DNA from: Oscillospiraceae bacterium
GTDB taxonomy: Bacteria > Bacillota > Clostridia > Oscillospirales > Oscillospiraceae
Assembly (NCBI GenBank): GCA_016296635.1
Contig: JAEDIZ010000134.1
Coordinates: 1 to 5,142, forward strand
Length of the DNA: 5,142 nucleotides
Direction of reading: 5' to 3'
Below, piece by piece: positions 1 through 5,142 of the stretch. The stretch's first letter is position 1; each line of letters starts with the position of its first letter. The position numbers were made by a program, and so were the translations under genes. The notes beneath the pieces were generated by a model that saw nothing but the letters and a program-made list of their open reading frames with translations, was not told the DNA's origin and searched no databases.

Positions 1-102
1 GCCGCTGAGATCCAGAGGAAAATCAAACGAAAGACCGCAGAATATCCGGGATTCGTGTGCTACTGCTTCGACGCATTCAGCACACTGATCTATCGGGTAT
101 AA
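1..102 (+). CDS. 3' end of an unrecognised upstream gene (partial)
   Basis: The first reading frame is open from the first base and stops at TAA 100-102, giving the last 33 residues of a protein that begins outside the window. The visible tail is basic at first (KRKIKRK-like stretch) and then hydrophobic and aromatic, ending in FDAFSTLIYRV. I do not recognise a family and no motif supports a function. The stop codon lies six bases before a strong stem-loop, which fits the end of a gene or transcription unit. A second frame is also open for most of this stretch, so the frame choice rests mainly on the position of the stop before the hairpin. Confidence 0.6.
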   Translation, partial: AAEIQRKIKRKTAEYPGFVCYCFDAFSTLIYRV

Positions 103-108
103 CACATG

Positions 109-138
109 AATGGGCGCAGCAGGATCGCTGCGCCCATT
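109..138 (+). terminator. Stem-loop, probable intrinsic terminator or attenuator
   Basis: A perfect 12-bp inverted repeat (AATGGGCGCAGC at 109-120 and GCTGCGCCCATT at 127-138) encloses the 6-base loop AGGATC. The descending arm runs into TTTT at 137-140 followed by CTAT, a short U-rich tail as expected of a weak Rho-independent terminator on the + strand. It lies between the upstream stop (102) and the ribosome binding site of the PcfK-like gene (148-154). It could end the upstream transcript, attenuate readthrough, or protect or process a polycistronic mRNA. No convincing promoter is seen after it, so at least partial readthrough into the next gene is likely. Confidence 0.7.
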
Positions 139-147
139 TTCTATCAG

Positions 148-154
148 AAAGGAG
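148..154 (+). promoter_or_regulatory. Ribosome binding site of the PcfK-like gene
   Basis: AAAGGAG sits seven bases before ATG 162 and is a near-ideal Shine-Dalgarno sequence. It fixes the start at 162 rather than the in-frame upstream start at 57, which would place the first 35 codons across the upstream gene's end and the stem-loop. Confidence 0.85.
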
Positions 155-161
155 CTTTATC

Positions 162-1013
162 ATGGGCGTATTTTCAGAGCTTGCTCTGGAAAACCAGCAG
201 ACAGAATTGGACGGGCACGATTCCAAAACGGCAGAAATGCAGACCTTGCAGGCAAAGCTGATCCAGCAGCACGAGCAGAAAAAAGCTGCCGCCGCTGCGG
301 AAGTGACGAGCAAGGAGCCTGCGGCGGAGTCGGTTGCCAAAACGGAAGCAGAGCAGGAAGATCCTGCAGCAGCGGAAGCAGAAAAGCGCCGTCGGCACGA
401 GGAAGCAGAAACCAAACGGAAAGCGGAATGGGAGCGGCAGCAGGCGGAAAAGCGTACTGCTGAACAGGCTGCGCTTGCAAAAATCGAGCAGATGAGCGAG
501 ACGGAGCTGGTCAAAGCGTCGATGGAGCGCATGAAAAAAGAAACCGAGCGGCTGACGCGGCGGAATCTCAAGGAGTGTGTTTCCGAGTATGTGCAGACGC
601 TCTGTCTCAGTGATCCAGCGTTCGCGCGGATGGTCATGCACCCACGCAAGACTATGGCACATTGTCTGCAATTCATCAACCGGAAAGCGCGGGAATATCT
701 GCTTGCGGAAATGAAGGATAACGGCATGGAGCCGCAGCCAAACGGCATTTACGGCGGCGATGTGCCGGAGGATACCTGTTATGACTGGGCAGAAGAGTAT
801 TTCCGGGATGCCAGCGCCAAAGAGGACGAGGTCAAGGAAGAAGTATTTGTTCCCAAGGCTTATATGAGTGCTGCGGCGAAAACCAAACGCCAGCCGAAAA
901 AGGAAAAAACGGCTGCGAAGCCTGCGCCGGTCATTCAGATGCCGAAAGCAGAGCCAGCCCCCAAAGAAGACCAGGTTTCCATGTTTGATCTGATGGGAGG
1001 TATGGCCGGATGA
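162..1013 (+). CDS. PcfK-like / AcrIIA9-family protein
   Basis: The 283-residue product has three parts. Residues about 20-135 are a charged Ala/Glu/Lys/Arg/Gln-rich segment predicted to be helical or coiled coil, with little sequence complexity. Residues about 135-235 form the conserved domain, with landmarks C139, SEYV, D151-PAFARMV, the HPRKTMAHCLQFI segment, the GIYGGDVPEDTCYDWAEEYF segment (195-214), a KEDE stretch and FVPKAY (229-234). The tail (235-283) is Lys/Pro/Ala-rich and ends in QVSMFDL plus a Gly/Met stub. From memory this domain matches the PcfK-like family (named after a gene of the enterococcal conjugative plasmid pCF10), whose members are often annotated as Cas9 inhibitor AcrIIA9 family. 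Anti-Cas9 activity is known only for characterised relatives and is not shown here. The stop overlaps the next start as ATGA, and a PcfJ-like gene follows two genes on, matching known PcfK/PcfJ neighbourhoods. The protein is probably cytoplasmic: no signal peptide or membrane segment is seen. Confidence 0.78.
   Translation: MGVFSELALENQQTELDGHDSKTAEMQTLQAKLIQQHEQKKAAAAAEVTSKEPAAESVAKTEAEQEDPAAAEAEKRRRHEEAETKRKAEWERQQAEKRTAEQAALAKIEQMSETELVKASMERMKKETERLTRRNLKECVSEYVQTLCLSDPAFARMVMHPRKTMAHCLQFINRKAREYLLAEMKDNGMEPQPNGIYGGDVPEDTCYDWAEEYFRDASAKEDEVKEEVFVPKAYMSAAAKTKRQPKKEKTAAKPAPVIQMPKAEPAPKEDQVSMFDLMGGMAG
972..992 (+). other. C-terminal peptide resembling a sliding-clamp (DnaN) binding motif
   Basis: Codons 271-277 of the PcfK-like protein encode QVSMFDL, seven residues from the C-terminus and after a Lys/Pro/Ala-rich, probably flexible tail. 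The bacterial beta-clamp binding consensus is QL[SD]LF, and Q-V-S-M-F keeps the invariant Gln and Phe with conservative aliphatic replacements. Placement at the end of a disordered tail is typical for clamp-binding peptides. The match is visible; binding is inferred. Confidence 0.5.
995..1000 (+). promoter_or_regulatory. Ribosome binding site inside the end of the PcfK-like gene
   Basis: GGGAGG lies nine bases before ATG 1010, within the coding sequence of the gene upstream. Together with the ATGA stop/start overlap at 1010-1013 it suggests translational coupling of the two genes and supports 1010 as the start. Confidence 0.7.
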
Positions 1014-1552
1014 TCGCTTATAAAGGGATGGAGCAGGGCATGATCTGCCGCGGCTATCAGCTAAAGATGGGCTTGAATATAACGGAACAGGCAAATTGTC
1101 AGGCGAATGGGTTTCATTGCGCGGCAAACCCGATGGACTGCCTGCGCTATTATGGGGATTTTCAGAACTCGGAATACTATCTGGTTCGTCCGTGCGGCGA
1201 TCTGGATGAGGATGCGGTAGATTCCAGAATCTCCTGCGCGCAGCTCTGGGTACTCCGAAAGCTGGAGCCGCAGGAGTTTTTCCTGCACGCGCTTGCATAT
1301 ATGGCAGACCATCCACAGATGCCGGATGGCTGGGCTGTCCAAAGAGATTGTGCGGAGGCGCAGAATGGATATGCAGTTGTGCGCGGTAAGCACCCGCGCG
1401 CAAAGGGCAAGCTCGGAGATATTCTGGCATTTGCCAGAGAAGCTGTGAACGGACCGAAGATCGAGCATCTTTCGCTGTGCGTGATCGACGGCAAGGAGCG
1501 TCTGCCGGATACCTGGTATGATGACAATTTTGAAGAATGCGAGGCGGTATAA
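1010..1552 (+). CDS. DUF7666-like protein of unknown function
   Basis: The product is 180 residues. The N-terminal half holds a cysteine/aromatic pattern, YKGMEQGMICRGYQ (4-17), then C30, GFHCAANPMDCLRYY (34-48) and SEYYLV, followed by an acidic stretch (GDLDEDAVDS). From memory this pattern resembles the DUF7666 family found in phages and other mobile elements of Firmicutes. The second half has a helical segment (EFFLHALAYMADH, 89-101), a segment around AVVRGKHPRAKGKLGDILAFA (122-142) and a short C-terminal strand region ending PDTWYDDNFEE. No catalytic motif, signal peptide or membrane segment is evident, and the biochemical role is unknown. It overlaps the PcfK-like gene by four bases and ends four bases before the PcfJ-like gene, so it is almost certainly cotranscribed with both. 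The reading frame is secure; the family name is less so. Confidence 0.75.
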   Translation: MIAYKGMEQGMICRGYQLKMGLNITEQANCQANGFHCAANPMDCLRYYGDFQNSEYYLVRPCGDLDEDAVDSRISCAQLWVLRKLEPQEFFLHALAYMADHPQMPDGWAVQRDCAEAQNGYAVVRGKHPRAKGKLGDILAFAREAVNGPKIEHLSLCVIDGKERLPDTWYDDNFEECEAV

Positions 1553-1556
1553 ACGA

Positions 1557-3698
1557 ATGAAGCGAAAAGAATTAGAAAAATTGCCTGTTCTGCGGGCAAC
1601 GACTGCGATGCTGAAGCAGGCGGAAAACGAACCGATGATAGAGAGCGGATATTTCCGAAAAGAACTGCGCTATGAACACGAGTACTACGCCAGATGCAAG
1701 CGGTTTGATCGGATTCTGAAGGTCGCAATCTATCTGACAAAAAATCTGGCTGCCGGCGGCAGAAAGCCAGTGTATGAGCTGTTTCTTGACTATGATGCGC
1801 AGGATTTCCTGACATACAGCTTTATGGAAAAGAAGTGGCGTACCGCGATGCTCCGCAATTTACCGCAGCAGGGATTTGGCATCTATGACATGCAGATCTC
1901 ATCCCGTGATTCCACTGTGATCAGCCAATATCTGCATTCCAAATGGGGCGCGATTGTGGCGATCCGGGAGTTTCAGGAAGGGATTCGGGAAAAGCAGCTT
2001 CTGGCCCGACACAAGAAAGAAACCGATCCGTGGGATGCGGCAATGGCGCTCGTGCCTCCGCTTCCGAAGGACTGGGTCAGATGGGTCAGCAAGGTCGGCG
2101 TCGAGCAGAATTATATGTTCTATCAATACCGGCGCGGCGGTGCCAAAACCGGTTATTGCAGCTATTGCGACCGCGAGGTTCCGATTCGGAAGCCGAAGCA
2201 CAATGCGGTTGCCAGATGCCCCAGATGCAGAAGAACGGTGCAGTTCAAATCCTTCGGCAAGATGGGCCGGCTGCGCACAGGGCGAAATATCCTGTATCTG
2301 ATGCAGCCCTATCCGGGCGGCTTTGTGGTCAGAGAGTTCTGGGCGGAGCGTTCTTACAGTAAGGAAACATACCGAAATGTCAAGGTGTTTTACCACGAAC
2401 TCCGCCGCGCGATCTTTGACGCGGACGCAAACCCGGTGCAGGCATTTTACTGGGGTGTTTATAAGCAGCGCGCATCGCGTTGGATCAAAGGCTGCAACTG
2501 CAGCGAGGGATATTACCCGGATGAAAGCGGACGCGTGTATGGGAAAACGATCCCGTACCTTGCCAAAACCTGCTTGCAGCGTACCGGTCTCCCGGAACTG
2601 ATTCATGCAAACATGAAGACGGACCCGGAAAAATATCTTGTCGTACTGAAAAGGATACCGAATTTGGAGCAGCTGACAAAAGCCGGTCTGTTCCGGCTTG
2701 CAGTGGAATGTACGCAGGATTATTACAAATTGAGTTCAATTTTTCAGACAACACCCGTGCAGAGAGGTCTTGCACCAAAACTCGGCTTGAACCGACTGGA
2801 ACTTGCACGGCTGCGGAAGAATCAGGGCGGGCGTGCATTTCTGGAATGGCTGCAATTTGAAAAGCAGACAGGAAAGCCGATCCCGGATGTTGCGATCCAG
2901 TGGATGTGCAAGGAACATATAGACCCGCAGCAGCTGCAATTCATTGCAGATCGGATGCGCTATGGGCAGATCCAGCATTACCTGAACAGGCAGATGCAGG
3001 AACTGAATTTGAGCAGCGAACGTGTCATTGAACTGTGGCGGGACTACCTTTCCATGGCGTTCCGCTTCGGTTATGACACAAACGACCCCATCGTGTATCG
3101 TGTACGCAAACTTCTGCAGCGGCATGACGAATTGGCCGCCCGCGGAGAGGAAAAGCAGTTGACCCTTCGTGCCGGAGAGCTCCTTCAGACATATCCGCAT
3201 ATAGAACAGAATTTGCAGGCGATCCGGGAAAAGTTTGCGTTTACAGGAAAACAGTTCCAGATTCAGGTTCCAGATAAGCTGGAAGATATTTTCATGGACA
3301 GCCGGAAGCTCTGCCACTGCATTGCCAACAGTGATGTCTACTGGGAGCGTATGGAGCGCAGGGAAAGCTATCTGCTGTTTCTGAGAAAGACAGCCGAACC
3401 GGACACCCCCTATTATACCGTAGAGGCAGAGCCGGGCGGCACGGTACGGCAGGTCCGCACCCAGTATAATCGCCAGAATGACGATATTGGCGAGGTGCGC
3501 GCATTCCTGAAGATCTGGCAGAAGCAGCTTGCCAAGCGGCTGACGCAGAAAGATAAGCAGCTTGCGGCAGACAGCCATGAACTGCGCATCAAAGAACTGG
3601 TGCAGCTGCGAAATGATCAGGTCACGATTCACACGGGCGACCTTGCAGGTCGTCTGCTTGTGGATGTGCTGACAGAGGATCTGATGGAAGCGGCATAA
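1557..3698 (+). CDS. PcfJ-like protein with internal zinc ribbon
   Basis: The product is 713 residues. The N-terminal 195 residues are basic and helical with no recognised motif. A zinc ribbon follows: YCSYC (C201, C204) and RCPRC (C221, C224), spacing C-x2-C-x16-C-x2-C. Residues about 230-330 are aromatic-rich (YPGGFVVREFW and an FYWGVYKQRASRW stretch). The C-terminal third carries the PcfJ-like core: KLCHCIAN (C586, H587, C588), RESYLLFLRK (602-611), PYYTVEAE, then VRQVR and RQNDD (639-643), and a basic helical tail. This core is the recognisable signature of the PcfJ-like family, named after a gene of conjugative plasmid pCF10 and common in clostridial ICEs and phages; its molecular activity is not established. 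ATG 1557 is chosen because it follows the previous stop by four bases with a weak GAGG-type site at 1541-1544. An in-frame ATG at 1518 would add 13 residues inside the previous gene and has no better ribosome binding site. Confidence 0.85.
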   Translation: MKRKELEKLPVLRATTAMLKQAENEPMIESGYFRKELRYEHEYYARCKRFDRILKVAIYLTKNLAAGGRKPVYELFLDYDAQDFLTYSFMEKKWRTAMLRNLPQQGFGIYDMQISSRDSTVISQYLHSKWGAIVAIREFQEGIREKQLLARHKKETDPWDAAMALVPPLPKDWVRWVSKVGVEQNYMFYQYRRGGAKTGYCSYCDREVPIRKPKHNAVARCPRCRRTVQFKSFGKMGRLRTGRNILYLMQPYPGGFVVREFWAERSYSKETYRNVKVFYHELRRAIFDADANPVQAFYWGVYKQRASRWIKGCNCSEGYYPDESGRVYGKTIPYLAKTCLQRTGLPELIHANMKTDPEKYLVVLKRIPNLEQLTKAGLFRLAVECTQDYYKLSSIFQTTPVQRGLAPKLGLNRLELARLRKNQGGRAFLEWLQFEKQTGKPIPDVAIQWMCKEHIDPQQLQFIADRMRYGQIQHYLNRQMQELNLSSERVIELWRDYLSMAFRFGYDTNDPIVYRVRKLLQRHDELAARGEEKQLTLRAGELLQTYPHIEQNLQAIREKFAFTGKQFQIQVPDKLEDIFMDSRKLCHCIANSDVYWERMERRESYLLFLRKTAEPDTPYYTVEAEPGGTVRQVRTQYNRQNDDIGEVRAFLKIWQKQLAKRLTQKDKQLAADSHELRIKELVQLRNDQVTIHTGDLAGRLLVDVLTEDLMEAA

Positions 3699-3705
3699 CA
3701 AAAAC

Positions 3706-3735
3706 GGAGTGGGAGCGCGGCGGCGCTTCCACTCC
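3706..3735. terminator. Stem-loop between the PcfJ-like and cysteine-rich genes
   Basis: GGAGTGGGAGCGC (3706-3718) and GCGCTTCCACTCC (3723-3735) can form a 13-bp stem with one G-U pair around the loop GGCG. On the + strand it is followed by CATAGAAAGG with no U tract, so it is a poor + strand terminator. On the - strand the stem is followed by GTTTTTG, a reasonable U tract, so it could terminate antisense transcripts. It may otherwise be an mRNA processing or stabilising hairpin. It begins seven bases after the PcfJ-like stop and ends just before the next ribosome binding site. Confidence 0.55.
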
Positions 3736-3740
3736 CATAG

Positions 3741-3746
3741 AAAGGA
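3741..3746 (+). promoter_or_regulatory. Ribosome binding site of the cysteine-rich gene
   Basis: AAAGGA (GAAAGGA with the preceding base) lies eight bases before ATG 3755 and supports that start. The arrangement of stop, 30-nt hairpin and AGAAAGGA is nearly the same as before the PcfK-like gene. Confidence 0.75.
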
Positions 3747-3754
3747 CTGAAAAC

Positions 3755-5142
3755 ATGGATCATATCGCAGAAGCGATTTACAACGTCATGTACCAATACA
3801 GGTTGGCCTTTACGCCGGACGGCGTGCAGGCAAACCTCAATCAGTGGCGGCAGCAGAAAACACCGCTTCTGGAGCTGCTGCGCCGCCACCCGAACTGGCG
3901 GGAGCAGGAGCTTGCGATTGTGTTCGATCTATCCGAACAGCGGCAGCTTGACCGGGCCTGCGTGGACGAAACAAAATTTGAAATGTTGACGCTCGCGGAG
4001 GAAGCAGGGCTGACCGGCGAACGGCTGGAAGAATTTCGGGATGCGCTCGACGCTGCGACAGCGGATTATGCGACCGTTCCGGATGAATCCCGGCTGCCGG
4101 TGATCCGGAACCGTGGACATATCAAGTGCGACGCTGGCATGAAGGCAAGCCGCATCATAAACCGGCTGTGCGCAAAATTCGGCATCGACCAATATGAAAC
4201 AGAGCGGGAGCTTGGACACGGGGATACGCTCCATACCGCGCGGGTCAAGCCCTACAACGCGGTTTTCGCGCGGCTGGCTGACGCGCTCAATCCGGTGCGG
4301 ATCAGCAAAACCGGCGTATTGTCCGTCCATCCGTGCGACTTTTTGGAGATGTCAGCGAAGAAAAACGCATGGCATTCCTGTCACTGTTTAGCAGACGGCG
4401 GATGGCGGGCCGGCTGCCAGTCCTATATGGGCGACAGCGTGAGCATGGTATTCTTCACAGTCGATGATGAGGTCAAAGAGAATTTTTATCGTGCGCGGCG
4501 GCTGACGCGGCAGATTTTCTGCTATCGGGACGGTGTGCTGCTGCAATCAAGACTATATCCGCAGAATGACGACGATGTGCGAAAGCTCTACCGGAGCATA
4601 GTGCAAAGCGTGATCGCAAGATGCCTTGGCCTGCCGAACCTCTGGAAGACGAATACGACCCTTACAGAAATCCGGCCTTATTGGACAACCGTGCAGGGTA
4701 GCCTGCATTACACGGATTATGAGAACGGCTATGCCGCGTTGTCACTGATGAAGGGCTATGGAGACTACGGCCATCTGGACATCGGAAGCGCACCGCGCTG
4801 CGTTGGCTGCGGTCGGCTCCATGATCGACGCAACTCAACGCACTGCGGCGAATGTGAAGACATGTGTGTTTGCAAGGCGTGCGGAAGTGTGGTTCCGAAA
4901 AACAGCGGCCATTTTTTAGACGGCGACGGATTTTACTGCGCGGAGTGTATGCAGCCGTGCAGCTGCTGTGGGAAACTGCTTCCGAGAGAAGCGCTGCGGC
5001 CGGTGCTCAACCGGCGCGGGCGGACAAATCAGCTTTGCCCATCCTGTGAAGAAGAAGAGCTGGCAAATTGCCGTACCTGTGCGGCGCATAGTTGCTGTAA
5101 GGATTTGCGCGGCTTGCTGTTTTGCAAGAGAAGTCGCTATAC
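3755..5142 (+). CDS. Cysteine-rich multi-zinc-ribbon protein with conserved SCHC...QNDD core (3' end outside the window)
   Basis: The frame is open from ATG 3755 to the last base, giving at least 462 residues without a stop, so the protein is incomplete. Residues 1-120 are charged and helical (for example LRRHPNWREQELAIVF). Residues about 185-300 form a conserved-looking core: VHPCDFLEMS, then W206-HSCHC (C209, H210, C211), LADGG, AGCQSYMGD (219-227), SMVFFTV (230-236), TRQIF and LLQSRLYPQNDDD (262-274), then a helix ending LGLPNLW. From memory, proteins with this core occur as hypothetical proteins in Firmicute phages and mobile elements; no function is known to me. From C349 onward there are 19 cysteines in 114 residues, in successive CxxC pairs: 349/352 with 364/367, 373/376 with 395/398, 402/405 with 428/431, and 439/442 starting another. 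These look like tandem zinc ribbons for nucleic-acid or protein binding. It follows the PcfJ-like gene by 56 bases in the same direction and is probably part of the same element module. Confidence 0.85.
   Translation, partial: MDHIAEAIYNVMYQYRLAFTPDGVQANLNQWRQQKTPLLELLRRHPNWREQELAIVFDLSEQRQLDRACVDETKFEMLTLAEEAGLTGERLEEFRDALDAATADYATVPDESRLPVIRNRGHIKCDAGMKASRIINRLCAKFGIDQYETERELGHGDTLHTARVKPYNAVFARLADALNPVRISKTGVLSVHPCDFLEMSAKKNAWHSCHCLADGGWRAGCQSYMGDSVSMVFFTVDDEVKENFYRARRLTRQIFCYRDGVLLQSRLYPQNDDDVRKLYRSIVQSVIARCLGLPNLWKTNTTLTEIRPYWTTVQGSLHYTDYENGYAALSLMKGYGDYGHLDIGSAPRCVGCGRLHDRRNSTHCGECEDMCVCKACGSVVPKNSGHFLDGDGFYCAECMQPCSCCGKLLPREALRPVLNRRGRTNQLCPSCEEEELANCRTCAAHSCCKDLRGLLFCKRSRY

Noticed and set aside
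76..103. Possible promoter with TATAAC at 98-103 upstream of the PcfK-like gene
   Set aside because: The matching -35 region (TTCAGC with 16-base spacing) is poor, and transcription would begin within or at the edge of the stem-loop.
57..161. In-frame upstream extension of the PcfK-like gene starting at 57
   Set aside because: It begins inside the previous gene and crosses the stem-loop and ribosome binding site; the start at 162 has AAAGGAG at ideal spacing.
286..480. Apparent short tandem repeat of GCA/GCG/GAA/AAG codons
   Set aside because: There is no regular repeat unit; it is low-complexity coding for an Ala/Glu/Lys/Arg-rich helical segment.
174..1430. Long - strand open frame (418 codons) across the PcfK-like and DUF7666-like genes
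   Set aside because: It is antisense to two well-supported overlapping genes, and its translation (rich in Arg, Leu, Phe, Pro, Cys, His) looks like a shadow of Ala/Glu/Lys-rich coding on the other strand. It has no recognisable domain.
1518..1556. Earlier ATG start for the PcfJ-like gene at 1518
   Set aside because: It overlaps the preceding gene by 35 bases, lacks a better ribosome binding site, and adds only 13 residues with no recognised motif.
2736..3701. Long - strand open frame (321 codons) opposite the PcfJ-like gene
   Set aside because: It covers the conserved PcfJ core in antisense and shows no family motif, so it is a mirror of codon bias.
3929..4330. - strand open frames of 133 and 60 codons within the cysteine-rich gene region
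   Set aside because: They are antisense to a + strand frame that stays open for 462 codons, has a good ribosome binding site and encodes clear motifs.

Overview
The window looks like an accessory, mobile-element segment (integrative conjugative element, conjugative plasmid or temperate phage) from a moderately GC-rich Firmicute, most likely a gut clostridium of the Oscillospiraceae/Ruminococcaceae type. This rests on strong AAAGGAG-type ribosome binding sites, the codon use, and a PcfK-like/PcfJ-like gene pair known from such elements. The host assignment is inference; nothing here identifies a genus.

Layout, all on the + strand: (1) the 3' end of an unrecognised upstream gene (1-102); (2) a 30-nt stem-loop (109-138); (3) a tightly packed three-gene block: a 283-aa PcfK-like / AcrIIA9-family protein (162-1013), a 180-aa protein resembling the DUF7666 family (1010-1552, ATGA overlap with the gene before) and a 713-aa PcfJ-like protein with a zinc ribbon (1557-3698, four bases after the previous stop); (4) a second 30-nt stem-loop (3706-3735); (5) a cysteine-rich gene (3755 to the window end, at least 462 aa, no stop reached) with a central conserved core and a run of CxxC zinc-binding pairs. 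Coding density is near complete, with no RNA gene, insertion sequence, CRISPR array or attachment site visible.

How the genes may work together: the PcfK-like protein ends in a peptide that fits the bacterial sliding-clamp binding consensus, and the PcfJ-like and terminal proteins both carry zinc-ribbon modules. The terminal protein also shows a motif series (C-H-C-[IL]-A-[ND], a serine followed by a hydrophobic strand, Q-x-R, Q-N-D-D) in the same order as the PcfJ core, suggesting two divergent members of one fold encoded side by side. A nucleic-acid-associated module of the element, possibly with an anti-Cas9 component, is a reasonable hypothesis, but no biochemical activity can be assigned from the sequence alone.
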